This document shows positions 45,074 through 57,109 of a stretch of DNA of 64,000 nt, one piece after another (the first letter of the stretch is position 1; each line of letters opens with the position of its first letter). The position numbers and the translations under genes were made by a program. The notes below the pieces were generated by a model that was not told where the DNA came from, searched no databases, and saw only the letters and a program-made list of their open reading frames with translations. Where the stretch lies: NCBI GenBank assembly GCA_019400425.1, contig JAFREE010000026.1, positions 1 through 64,000 on the forward strand, written 5' to 3'. This stretch comes from Hymenochaete sp. R1 (taxonomy: Eukaryota > Basidiomycota > Agaricomycetes > Hymenochaetales > Hymenochaetaceae).

Positions 45074-47784
45074 GCTGGTCAGTGCGGAAAGTGTTGTATA
45101 TGGGAGGGGAGGGGATGAGAAGCAAGGCAATGTACAGCACAGAAGGTTTCTGTGTCTAACGCTTCATTTGACCCACCTTTTTATATGAGAGGGTAGTGGA
45201 CGTTTTTAAGCGAACGGTATAACGGCGGGTCCAGTAGATACATGAATTGTCAAGCGGAAAGCTAACATAGGCGAAAGGCACCCGTAAATTTGGTGTTGTA
45301 TGCGCAGCGCAGGCATCCCTTCCTTCAGGGAAGTCAAAAAGTCTCGGAATATCAAATAACGCTACCGTTGCTCAATCATGATCTTGGAAATCAAACCCGA
45401 AATCGAAGATGGACGGCGACACGACGGGCGAGATCTACAGCCCGATTCGATTGTCTATACGTACGTGTGTCTCTGCGAGTGTTTTCCTTTCTTTCTTTCT
45501 TTTCGTGAGATGTGACAGCCTTCTGCTTAAAGTAGGACATGCATAGTTCAGCTCTAGTGCTGCGGCGTCAGGCATTGAGTTGAGAAGCGTAAGAAGAGCT
45601 TAAGCGTAGAAAACACTATAATATTATATGAATATGCCGCAATAAAAGAAGAGAAGCGCTCGAAACCCGACCGGCGGCACGCTTCTTTCGGTCTGAGCGG
45701 CGAGGCGATTGGAAAACCAAACGAACGAAAGGTGTCGGATTTCCGTGGGTCTTCGTGGCGCGCGGCGATCAGTAGTCAGTCAGTAGAGCGGCTTCAGCAT
45801 CTTAAGATACGTTGCTCTTTGCATTGTACACTCATCATCATACCACATTCCACGCTCTCTCTAAATTTGAAAATATTGTGCCATGAATAACTATTTCAAC
45901 TGTTGCAAGTCTTCTTATATTGCTTATCCCTCCGAGGTCCCCTCGTTGAAAGGCCCGCCTTCCTCATATCTACGCCTTGACCTTTTCGAGGCTCGAAAAG
46001 GACCGAAGCCAACTCAATTTTCGGAAGCCCCTCGCCGGCTCCCGGGGCTAGAAACAGTAGTATCTGGTGCATCCGAAACGGGTTCTGGAGCTACGCTCCA
46101 GTTGGCTACTTACAAGTTTGTACGGATCACTTCTTGCTCTAGCACGGAGTCGTGTACCGTTAGTTCAGCGACAAACCTTCGGCTGGATCCTTCTTTCTTG
46201 AGTCGACTTATCTTTTGTGTCAAATGAGGCCAGAACGAGGTCATTCAGCTCATCGCCAAGGGCCAGGAGAGTTTACTCGGGCTCGTGGTCGAACTCAATT
46301 ACGAAGCCTACATGTGTTTACGATCACCTTTTCGTCCCGTGTTCCTCCTTTAGCTTGAGCAGCCTTTCCCTTATTCGGGCTTTTCTTTGGGTGTTCCATG
46401 GATGCGGGGGAATACCCCAGGGCTCCTCACGTACGAAGTGGTGATGATGGGGCGCTTCCTTAGCCGTCTACAAAAGAAAATTGATTCCGGCAACGGCTGT
46501 GTGATCGGAGAGCCAGGCACGGCTAATCCCCGTCTCCGCCGTCAGCGCCGTTTTCTTGGTCGAGTCGGCCAAGCGCGTCGGATTGGCAGACCGCTGGTCC
46601 GACGCTCATAGCTGGAGAACGATCTTACGCCGAGCAAACTTGCTCACCGTCGCGGCCGTTATTTCGTTTATCAAATTTGCGTACTCCGAGTTGTCGAGCT
46701 AGAAAGCCGCGTTCTTTCTGAATCCTGGCTCCAAAATCCGATAGGCGCGAAGGGCATGCTTACTCATTAGAGTCTCCAAAGGTTCGGCCTCTGTTTGATA
46801 TCCTATACCAATAGCACGAACCTGGAGTAAGCCGAAGTAACGGATGTGCGCTCATCGTGCACAATCACGACAATGGGACATGGGATTATAACGAGCAATT
46901 TTATTGAAGTTCAAGCAGAGATAGAAACCGGCGGGCCTCCGATTTCCTTCGAGCCAAATTGTCCGCCGCTGACTCGGTTCGACGGTTACCTGTTGAGACA
47001 GTCGAGACAGAAACTTTCTTTCCAAGCAAGCGAGAACGAGAGGGAGCCGTTCCTTGGGTCGAAGCCGTAGGAACGATTGGTCTCAAACAAGTATACACGC
47101 AATATTGTTACCAAATACCTCGAATCGGCAACCGAGACGCCGAGGATGATATAATGCGCGGTGAAGATACGTACAAGCGTATAACAAATTCCGTGAGTCT
47201 GTTGCGAAGTCTCGTCGTTGCTAAAAACTGTATCTATCAGTATGATAGCCGAGTCGTCATCAGGAAGATCGCGAGAGAGTTCATGTCGAAGAAGGCATAG
47301 GCGGAACTGGCAACAATACGAGGGAGCGCTGTGCGTCGTTCGCATGGAAGCAAAAATCTGATAGAATTAGGATTAGACTGTGGATGATCAAGAACCCATG
47401 GCCAGCGAAAGTCCACACGGCCAAACTGCAATCAGTCCCGTCGCCGTCCGGACCTTGTTCAAAGTTGAACTAAAACTACAAGTGGCTAAGCTTCTCCCGC
47501 GATTAAAGGGATACGGCGCCAAAGAGACGTAGTAGAATTACTATACGTATTGACACTATTTATCCCAAGAAAGATTCAGCTAGTGTATTGCGTTGAACCA
47601 GTCGAATGGCACGGGAGAAACAATTCACTAGTAGACACTCCGAGGGGTGCCGAGTGCCGTCTACTTACGTTTCTTCCTCACTGGGACTATCAATCGGCGT
47701 AACAGATTACAATTACGAATGGCCCGCGTCCGCCGACCCCCCCCCCCCCGGTTACACACAGCGCGCCAATACTATACACGAACA
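45074..47784. other. 2.7-kb region without a supportable gene
   Basis: Open frames here are at most ~115 codons. None shows a known motif, and adjacent frames do not join into a sensible exon chain. A few stretches look mildly coding-like: 46,220-46,320 (VIQLIAKGQESLLGLVVELNYEAY) and 46,540-46,690, both followed by stops. I see no terminal inverted repeats or transposase motifs. It may hold a decayed gene or a non-coding transcript. Confidence 0.4.
47737..47749. repeat. C13 homopolymer
   Basis: Thirteen consecutive C bases lie 36 bp beyond the VID30 stop codon. The run is a strand-slippage and sequencing-error hotspot; its exact length should not be trusted. Confidence 0.8.
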
Positions 47785-50755
47785 CTAGGGGTCCATGAAC
47801 CAACCATCCGAAAATTCAGAGCGCATGTCCGCAAAGACCGCATCCCCCACTCCTAACAGCGCAAGCTTCGTCAAAACCGCGTTTGTCTGTCGATACGCCC
47901 TCTCTAACGCCGGAAGACTTGAACGCCCTTGAGACTCTAGGCAATGCACAACGCATATAAGACACTGGAAAGTCACTTCGCGTGAAAAGACACGTACTCA
48001 GAATGACTTGATTGACTTCTGTAGCAAGTTTTTCCCTTTCCTCCACACTTGCAACAGCCTGTGCAATGCCACCAGCAGAAAGTGGGTCGTCGTACGAGAC
48101 AAGACTAAACGTCATCTTCAACAGCTCTTGAGCCTCCGCTCCTACGCCCGATGGAGAATCGTGAACTTCCTTGTTGAGCAGTCGTCCATACATAACGGCC
48201 TCTGTGAGAGCGCTCTGGTACGCAATTTTTGCTGGCGTTTGTACAGACCGGCTTCGTTTCATCCGTGGCGAGACAGGAAGTGCAGCCGGTTGCACAGGTG
48301 TTTGAGGACTCGCCTCATACTTCGCTGGTGACTGCGGAATATCGTTATCGACATCCATCGAGCCATTCTCTACCCTGCTTGCATCAGGCAGGATTGCTTC
48401 CGCCTTCATGACTTTATTTGCTTCGCTGGCCCGTAAAATTAATTCGACAAATTTTCTGCATTTCAGTTTGAGCAGCAAAAACCCTTGATCCAGAACGGAT
48501 GGGAAGCGCTCTTCGAGCAACGTGATGGCTTGGTCGATATTCCCAGACGAAACGGCACGCACGACGCGCATCCGCGAGTGCATTGCTTCCGGGCGGAGTC
48601 GAGTGATATTTTCGAGTCCATCCATGCCAACGCGTTCGTCATAGCCATTCATCCCAGAGTCGGGTAAGATGTCTTCGGTCTCCATCTTGATATCAACATC
48701 CGCCTCGTCTTTCGACCCTGACGAGACCTTTGATTGGTCCTCTTTTTTCTTTCTCTCTTCAAGCTGCGTTCTCAAGGCCATTGCTGTACGTTCATACCCT
48801 TGGTGCTGCAAATATGACATGATGAGCTTTGTGGCTGGCTCTGAGTGATCGGGAGGCAACTCTATGGGCGTAAAGTCATCATCCGCAGACTCTTGCTTCA
48901 CTCGTGGCTTGACGTCCGTCTCAGCCTCCTTGTCTCTCTCCAGCAAAAAGACATCAGAAGATTGGTCAATAGTCCATTTCACCGGAGTTTCCTGGATTCT
49001 GGTCCAAGCATGCTCACGAGCGCAGTTGACGTGATAGTCAATGTCGTATTTGAAGGGCTCATGCCCAAAATTGACGCGTACCGCTTCTTGCTGAGTTCTC
49101 AGACCGACAGAAGGAAAAAGTTCGGCGCCATCGATCCCGATGTTGTCGAACGCGTATCCTAGTCCAAGTTAAGATAAGGAAGATGCCGTAATATGGGAGG
49201 TGCTTACCGACTAGAATGCCATTCGTCGTATAGAACGCCTTGTGTGTGCTGAAGTCAATGCCGCAGCCAACTACATCACCAGCTGAGCCATCGTCAATTC
49301 ATCACCCGATATCTATCCTACGTATAATTTATCTTACTCGTGAATCGAGGGCCAAATTTTGACCCATCCCTTTCTGAGGCGAAAGAGTTGCCATCATCGC
49401 CGTGATAACCCCAAGAGTTTGTCTCCCAGCCTGGCAGCCGATTGAGACGCACATCGCCATGGCTGAATCTGAGATGGAAAGTGAGCGTGGCTACCTTGAG
49501 TCTGAGGCTCAGTGGCTCACCCAACACTTATATGACTAGAACACTGAGACGTAAGTAATGAATACCAATAAGCTTACGAAAATAGCGCACCCCTTATGAC
49601 CTTTATCTAGAATAGTCACTTCATAGTAGTAAATCCCGCACAGTGGCGGGATCGGTCGATCAGACCGAGCAGCAGATGCTTCTTTCTCGCCTTGACTGGA
49701 AGGGCCTTTGGGAAAAATCGGGTCTAAGTAGGAAAGGCTGATGTACAAAGGCAAAGCTAACCATGGAAGTGCAGATTGCGTCCATCTTCAGATACATGCA
49801 AGTACTTGTTCGTACTTTCTTCGTTCCATCTCGATGGAAGATATGAAATCGGATCGTCATAGACGAAAGCTGATGTTGCCTCGTATGCAGTCTGTAAACT
49901 CGATTTCCGATCGACTTTCAGACGGGAAGGTCTAGCACCAGACACATCTGAGATATGATCAGACCCTTCTTGTGATGAAGATTTCCTCCGTCTGCTCAAG
50001 GCCGGGGCAGAAGGCACAGACGTTCCGCCGACATCAGTCTGGATCCGGTCTCGCATGAAAGAGTACCCCAAGTACGTTGGTGGTCTAAACGGGACTGGCG
50101 CTCCGACACCCTGTAAGTGATGCCCGTAGAGAAATCCTATATGGGCTGGAGGATGGGATTCTTTATGTGACAAACGACGTGGTCGAGACGCTTGTATGCC
50201 GCCTCTAGATATAGCCCTACTGCCCGAAGCCCCATCCCTATCCAAAGACGGGCTACCTCCGATAATTCGAGGTTCGAAAGCCGAAAGGCGATCATTTATT
50301 CCGGCGTTGAATGGAGTTGAAGGAGGTAAAGACGAGGACAACGATCTACCGTGCCAAGGCGGTCCACTCCCTCCTCCCAAGGCATGGCGTGTACTTCCTG
50401 CGTTCATACCTGCACTTGCATGCCGCATCGAAGAAATTGGTCTGCCACCCTCAATTCCCCCATAAGAAGGCCTCGACGTAGGTCTATCTTGAGATTGCTG
50501 CGGGTATTGCTGCGATTGGGGTTGCTCCATGCGGTGACGATATGTCTGCGGTATAGACTCTGCAGTTTCAGATGATCCGAAAGTACCCAGAACGTTGATG
50601 TTTAGAATATCCTCTATGCTCCTGGCACCAGAGCCGGGAATGGCCATGGATGGTGTCCGTGAAGGTGAGCGATTCTGATTCGACATTGCTTTCAAACCTT
50701 GGACACGGAAACTACGTGAGTGAGGTTGGAACCAATTGGTTCCGAAAGATGGCAA
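47785..50755 (-). CDS. VID30: VID30/GID1, RanBPM-like scaffold of the GID/CTLH ubiquitin ligase
   Basis: Gid1/Vid30 holds substrate receptors in the GID/CTLH E3, which in yeast degrades gluconeogenic enzymes. The start is at 50755 or, less likely, 50686. The N-terminal ~300 residues are Ser/Pro/Gln-rich. The SPRY domain begins [26 protein letters not shown], continues [68 protein letters not shown], and closes [11 protein letters not shown]. LisH follows ([22 protein letters not shown], near 48,800), then CTLH ([20 protein letters not shown], near 48,560) with [13 protein letters not shown], and CRA ([15 protein letters not shown]; after the last intron [21 protein letters not shown]). The stop is at 47785. 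Domain order SPRY-LisH-CTLH-CRA is diagnostic. About 880 residues. Confidence 0.94.
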
Positions 50756-51082
50756 GCTATTGAAAGCCTAGAATATAACCCTAGAACTAGTTCGATGTAG
50801 CCTTGGGTTTGATTGGAAGTTGTTCAGATAGATAGATAGATGTGGCTCATGGTGGTGATGACGGGGAGGGAAGAAGATACATTGCTCGACGCTTCGCATC
50901 ATCAACTAACTGTAAGAGACGGTCACGCGCGACGAGCGCGAGGGGTCTGCTTGTTGCTCTCGACTCTTGACTCAAACCACATACTGTAACACAAACGACG
51001 ACGTTGGCAGCTCCTTTTCACCTTTGTGCATATTCTACAGCACCGTCTAAAGCATTCAATACGGTCGTAGTATGTTTTCGAC
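50756..51082. promoter_or_regulatory. Shared divergent upstream region (VID30 / zinc-finger gene)
   Basis: About 327 bp between divergent start codons. It contains a short GATA tandem repeat (about 50,828-50,841) and a CGCG-rich patch near 50,926-50,940. Promoter function is inferred from position only. Confidence 0.45.
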
Positions 51083-52170
51083 ATGACACAGCCGAGCTCG
51101 TTAGTGATGCCGCTGCCGATGTGCCGATGGGACTGGTGCAATGCGACGTTTGAGACTCAAGTGAAGCTCGCAAAACACGTACTAGACAATCATATCGCCC
51201 CACTGCAACCCATCAAGAGGAAGGACCTAAAGCTTGAACTTCGAGCTCGCGATGGAACAAGCATGGCTGGTGCGTTGCGTCATGCTTGAGTTCGCCTACA
51301 TGTACTTAGCATGGAACAGAGGACGACAGTAGTATCCGCACTTCTCAATTGTTGGTGCGAAGAGATGCCAAGACCTTAGGTGTGTCTTTGCCTCGATTTC
51401 TACCCTACATTTCAATGCTTAAGGCTATGTTAGGTGGCGTAGAAAACAGTTTTGATCTCTCGGATGCGACCAATCATCTTACGCCTTGCACTCCGCCACT
51501 TCAAGAACACCTCACTATCCATACACCACGCGCTTCTGATTCCTTTCAACGGATGTCTAACGGCTTCAGACATATTTCAGAAGCTTCGTCTCCGGATCCC
51601 GTTGTCAACAGTATTGGACCTTCTCCAAGTGTTGCAGAGATGATCACATCTACCACTAATATTGGAAACTTCCCGACCTCTCCGACTAGAAGGAAGGCAC
51701 GGGATAATGCCCGCCGCCTTCAACCAGAAGCTATGTCGATACCTTTAACACCTTCAATTCACCGTCGCACCCTCACTGATGACCATCAGTGTGGACAAGA
51801 TATTCACACTAAAAGACGTGATTTCGATAGCGGTGATAGAGCATCCGCATCTACAAGTGACCTGTCTCGGTCAGAGTCCGATTTCATACCTACGCCTGCA
51901 AGAATTTTTCGCTCAGGTGCATTGCGAGTTGAGGCTCGGCCAGCTGAGGCCGGACACCCGCAAAATGAAATCAATTCACAGGCAATCCACCAGCCGGCGA
52001 CCTATTATCAACTCCCGGAACCAAGTAGGGACATGTATACAGATATGATTTCATACTCTACAGACTCTTCCATTCCTACATTTACGCCGAATGGCGATGA
52101 GCCCTGGCCCTTCCACTCTCAGGCACCCTATCTGTTTGATTCTCAACCAGTATTCGATTCTCAGCGGTGA
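51083..52170 (+). CDS. Single C2H2 zinc-finger protein, otherwise disordered
   Basis: The start at 51083 gives MTQPSSLVMPLPM, followed by one finger, CRWDWCNATFETQVKLAKHV, completed by LDNHI (C-x4-C and H-x4-H). A basic stretch follows (IKRKDLKLELRARD). An intron at about 51,269-51,318 restores the frame into EDDSSIRTSQLLVRRDAKTL, and a second intron near 51,380-51,422 is likely. The remaining ~250 residues are Ser/Thr/Pro-rich with no recognised domain (for example PLTPSIHRRTLTDD). Probably a nuclear DNA- or RNA-binding protein; the single finger resembles Glis/Gli-type tandem fingers only loosely. The (AT)9 repeat lies just past the stop. Confidence 0.7.
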
Positions 52171-52186
52171 TGGCATACGAGTCAGA

Positions 52187-52204
52187 ATATATATATATAT
52201 ATAT
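52187..52204. repeat. (AT)9 microsatellite
   Basis: An uninterrupted AT dinucleotide run in the 3' flank of the zinc-finger gene. Confidence 0.85.
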
Positions 52205-52620
52205 CGCTTCAAGCCCTGCCCTTCGAATCATGTATTTATGTGTAAGTTGCTTATTCTTTTTGCAAAAGACATGAAGATTGATTTTTTTTTGGTTTCATTC
52301 AAGATACTTCCATACTATGTACTTCAATTAAGTTCTTCGGAAGTATAACTAATTTTTTCGCTTATAAAGCAGTAAATGTCCGTATTGTGATCGTGTCCAA
52401 GTTTTGTCTCTTTTCAAGCGCCATACTTTGCTCTTATGAAAGGGGTGATGTTTGCATATGCGCATGTAGCCCTTTGCAGCGCTGTATTACTACTCTCGCT
52501 CATGGTGAAAGGACTGACGCTCTACACACCAGCACCAAGGTCTTGAAGTGATATTCCCGCTTTTGCGTGAGGAATACTTCGTCCTGCCACATTGCCGAAA
52601 CGTGCCTATACCCCGCACGT
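52205..52620. other. Intergenic
   Basis: AT-rich 3' flank with a T9 tract near 52,283. No gene is seen before the start at 52,621. Confidence 0.45.
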
Positions 52621-54398
52621 ATGGACCCTTCAACCTCCCGGAATGACAACTTATGTGGTGAAACTACGAGCGCCACACGAAGAGTCATTACGCGTTCGAG
52701 GTTATCTCGGGTCTCAACACTATGGGGACGGCTCATCGGACGTGGTAATGTTGAGCGAATAGTTCGGGAAGGTACGTATAGCCCGATCGATGTGTGGAAC
52801 TTCAAAGCTTTACGTTTTCACTAAACTATCGTTGGCAGAGATAGCCACCACATATCCAAAGGCGAAGGCGCACTTTAAACGAGTCAAGGTAACCAGCTCA
52901 GACGGAGCGTGGATAGTTGATTGTACGTGAGGATCTTCTTGCACTAAGTGTATTTGGTATCGTTTCTTTCTGATGTCCTCCGTCTCTCTAGTCCATGACA
53001 AGGCAAGCGGACGTTCGTACCGTAAACAAAGTGGACCTTTCCGATGGAGCTCGGACGAAGCCGCCGCGAAATTGGAGAAAGAAAGGATTGCAAAACAAGT
53101 CCTTGAATACATCCGCTTCCGTGAACCGGCCCTCAACGATAAGGAGCTCATAGCTATCCAACGTAGTACGTATTACTCCGTTTCTTCTTTCTGTTTTCCC
53201 ATAAGGCCGCTCTACACTCGCCTTATTTGCTTTCACCTGGTTGCTAGATACTAGTTGGAACATGTGGCCTGGTTAACCTTTTCTATTTGAATTAGATCTA
53301 ACAATGTACCATGGCTCAACCATTCTATGCAAGGTCGACCGGAATGGACTGTATAACGTTTTGAGTACGTGCAATATCGCGCCACTTTGTTCCTATGATC
53401 ATATATCGATAACCAAAAAACATCCCCTCATAACCATCGATCATTCACCGGCTTTGTGTTCAATGGCTGTTTTTGTCTACAATTTTGGTTACGATACACA
53501 CAAAATCTGAACTCAAATATAGTCGAGCATCCTATCTGCGGGTGGCGGGTTGCGCAACCCACAAAGGCGGAAGCAGTACGTTACGTCTCGGACTTTCTGA
53601 GCTACCGATTCGCCGTGGATCCTTCAAAGGACCTACCTTCTGAGATATCGTCCGATGCTGCAATTGATAGGACGGAGCGCGAAAGGCTCAACGCATTAGT
53701 CAATTGTACGTATGGACTTTTTTTTCGATTTGTATTACAGATCGTGCCAGTTGCCCTGTTTACGCTCTCCCCGGGGCTGAAGCCGGAAACCTCCCTCTCT
53801 CGCTTTTGCTTAACCCTATTTTTCGAACCCTTTCTTTACACCAACGAGATTGAGATTGATCGTGAACTGACATAACTATTTATCACCTTTTCGGCATGTC
53901 CTTTCACTCTCGGTCGCGTGGCTTGATTCAATTGGACCTGGTGCATGCGCGAAACACATGGCCGCTTGTTGAATGGGCGCGTGCGATCCAGACGCTTCGT
54001 CTATCTGTAAATCCAAGGTCATCTTCAAGCAGCTTGACCACGAGCTGGGAGCATGTTCGCCATGGCGAGTCGAAGGTAAGTCGGGATGAAAGAAAATTTT
54101 CGTTATATTCAATCGAGATTCCTTCCTTCCGAACTCCCCTTCGTCCCGTCCCCCTCCCTAGATCTCTTTTGCTAGATTTTCTTACGTTCTGACGGTGACC
54201 TTCGCTCACACTCTTTCTTTGCCTATCATGTGGATACTGCGCGTGCGTACGGTGTGTTCAGTACGGCACGAATTCGAGGGAACGCTTGTGTCCGTGAAAC
54301 ATACGAAGTTTGGCGATGCGATCGGATACACACACGAGAGGTTGGTTCAAAGAATAGCGAAAGGAGATCTGAATTTTGATCAATGTTGGGACTGCTGA
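52621..54398 (+). CDS. Unrecognised multi-exon protein
   Basis: The start at 52621 (MDPSTSRNDNLCGETTSATR) leads through phase-compatible introns, most with a GTACGT-type donor. Exon readings in order are GRLIGRGNVERIVRE, EIATTYPKAKAHFKRVKVTS, HDKASGRSYRKQSGPFRWSS, RIAKQVLEYIRFREPALNDK, YHGSTILCKVDRNGLYNVL, EHPICGWRVAQPTKAEAVRY, then NTWPLVEWARAIQTLRLS. A last segment reads GTLVSVKHTKFGDAIGYTHE and ends at 54398. The last two joins are uncertain, because phases at 53,709 and 54,075 could not be reconciled unambiguously. No known motif is seen; composition is soluble and basic. It sits in an accessory region beside pseudogene debris and may be lineage-specific. Confidence 0.5.
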
Positions 54399-57100
54399 TG
54401 CGTGAAGTGCTCCATTCACAGTGGCGTTTTTAATAATTATTTCCCTATCGTACGTACAACTCAACACCTTCTCGAGCTCCGCTCAATTTTCCTCATCATA
54501 GGCAACCATCACGACTTCGTTGAATAATTTCAGTGTCTTAACTTCGCACTATCTTGAGTTCTTGTGGAATAGACACCCCAATTTTGCGTTCACTAACAAC
54601 GATGATTCTCATCTGCTTCAAGTTTACATTCGTTATTAGACCCGTTTCGACCCTCAAAGTACCAAAAGTGCATTGAATGAAATGCAGGCATCAAAGATGC
54701 CGAAAGGAAAGCATCGATCCCACAAGACGTGGCTCGAGCTCTTGACAATAAATCGAAGTTTCTACAAGGAAGGAAGGATGAAGTGTCGTATTGAATGCAT
54801 CATCGACCGAATAAACACCGAATAAATAAATGTGCACAAAAGTCGTCTGTGAGTAAATTTCAGCATGCTCTTTTTCCGCCGACGTTATATTATTGGAACA
54901 TAGCTGATTCCGACCTTTATTAAGATCTGAACTGGAGATAAAGAGGTAGAAAAGGGGCTGAATGTGGATGTTGTACTGGTTAGAACGTCGGGTCCGAGGC
55001 ACCTTCGCCGCCTGACACTTCCCCGCAATACTCATGTCCATCTCATTTGCACTGCCCCATACACATTGTTCAACGATGCAATTTGTGAATAGTGTGTATT
55101 AATAACTTGCTTTATTGATCATTTTTGTCCAGTTCCAGGATGCGTTTCCGACTGTCAATGCCTTACACACAATATTACGCATGTGAGTTCAAAGTTGGAT
55201 CAATGGGCAGCGGAAAGTGAAGAGAGACTGATGCTTTCACGAAGAAGCTCCGAATCTGAGGAAGCCTTGGTTCTGGCTCCGATAATTGGGTATTTGCAAA
55301 GTAAACAAGGTAGTTGAGCCTGAAGAGGATGACATTGTGGATACTGATTCCAGTGAGGACGAAAGGTTGAAAATAATGGAGATGAGCACTTTGTTGGATA
55401 GTCAAAAGCATTCGGCCGACTCGGAAGGGGTGCCAGTAGGGGTGTGCGTAAGAGGCTGTAGCAGCTGGACATTGAGTAGCTAAGATATTATTGTAACGCA
55501 TGCATTGCATAACATGCTCTAACTTGGAATCTAAGTAAGAATGAGACAAATAGGTAACGAAGGCCGACTCCCCAGGAGGTTGATTAAGCGTATACTAGCA
55601 CTACTCAAATATTCAGAGTTCTTGCATTAATTTTAATACCATCAGGACCTGGGGCAGACCATTCAAGACTATCAGCGTAAGGATCAGTAAATAGTCGAAG
55701 TCTTCGAGAGCGGTAGTACTAGTATCATAACAAACGCAATTTGACTCTCAAGGGGAGTCCGCGGCGGGACTTGAACTTTGACGAACAAGGCGGCGGCGGC
55801 TGTCAGGCTCTGCGGAAGACGCGCGCCTCCAATGAAATTTGGCTCTGCTTCTCGCTCTCGCGCTCCACCCCTTTCGCTGTCCGATGGCTTAGAATACGAA
55901 CACACGTTGAACTATTCATTCACTGCATAAACAAGAGCCCGTTGGATTTGGTCTCAATACGTACTCGTGAATTGGTATTACACGCTTCAAACGACTTCAA
56001 GTTTGCTCCCACCCCGACTTCCTTCCGCTTTAATGAAGCTCAGGCGACCCAACGTTGGGATCGGAATCTATTGTGCTATGAGTTGGATGCAAGATGGCAA
56101 GCCAGACCCGAGGAGATGCTATTAACGAGCTCAAAACGTGCCCGCATTATCCCACAATGCTGTGGTCATGTTGAGGCACGACAGGCCCTTAGCTGCCAGA
56201 GGACACAGTCACAATCGTTTTGTTCACAGTGATGGCCACAGCGAAATGTCGAGCCATGGAATGTTCTCTGTGAGTAACACCCTTCCTTTCGTCCAAGATG
56301 CGCCAGGCTTATCTGGTCTGAGTTCGTCGAGATAACACATATCTCTGATACAGACCCCAGCGCCCATCCTAGTTTTGGGTCACTCCGAGTCTGCAGTATG
56401 AGAATGGCTTTAAAGAGATGTATGAAAGCTTTATCAAGATAAAAGACACAGTGATCGAATTAAACACGTCTGTGTAAGGTTACGAAATGATCTGGGAACT
56501 TCATCTGAGCCTTACCTGCGGGTTTGAGGACGAAAACGCACCCCCTACTCCCCAGATTCCCTGCAGTTACTGACGACAAAAAAAATGCTGTCTGTTATTC
56601 TCGGCGTCGTAGGTGGTGATGTCGGGAGTTGGAAGTTGCAACGAATGCTTACCTCACTTTAAGGATCCGGCTGAAGTGTCTGGTATCATCCAGTAGAATA
56701 TAACATGACTGGTAAAATCGAAGCCAGGGTAGGACGGCCGGTGAGTGTGCAATTAACTGACTCTCTGGGATGTTCTGATATGGAGCTCCAAACAGTTGAA
56801 GGCATCATTCGTGGCCAATTTTTTGCTTAGGAAGGGCAATCGAAGCTCCAGAATCTAAGAAAAACATGGTGCATTGACCAGCCACTGGAACTCAACGATT
56901 TGAACCATTGATGGATGTTGGTTGGGGAGTATAAAAGGTGGGTTATCATGTAATATAAACTTCTTGATATCATCTAATTTGGCATTCCTGTAATTGAAAA
57001 AAGGAGTGAAGATAGTCACGACCATCATATGCTTGGTGATTGAGGTGAGGGTCGATATTATGCATAAACTCAAGCAGCTCGCTTTTTCCAATGGATCGAA
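54399..57100. other. Gene-poor accessory region
   Basis: There is no intact gene. It contains a coding-like fragment at 55,170-55,485 (listed separately) and an uninterrupted plus-strand frame at 55,741-56,232 without recognisable family features. I see no terminal repeats of a mobile element. Confidence 0.45.
55170..55485 (+). pseudogene. Frameshifted coding-like fragment
   Basis: One frame reads KLDQWAAESEERLMLSRRSS then ALVLAPIIGYLQSKQ and hits a stop. A second frame, overlapping by a few codons, continues VVEPEEDDIVDTDSSEDERL then MEMSTLLDSQKHSADSEG. The acidic serine-rich continuation fits the first part in composition, suggesting one ancestral frame broken by a single-base indel near 55,305. 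The family is not recognised. Confidence 0.3.
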
Positions 57101-57109
57101 AATACTCTC

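Noticed and set aside
46959..47300. 113-residue plus-strand frame as a gene
   Set aside because: There is no motif, no convincing splice partners, and its composition resembles the surrounding gene-free DNA.
47816..47990. Alternative VID30 C-terminus in another frame
   Set aside because: An intron of about 61 nt ending TTGCCTAG restores [16 protein letters not shown], the expected CRA-domain sequence.
55741..55790. tRNA-like T-arm (GTTCAAGTCCC on the minus strand)
   Set aside because: The flanking bases do not form a T-stem and no D-arm or anticodon arm is found at the right spacing.
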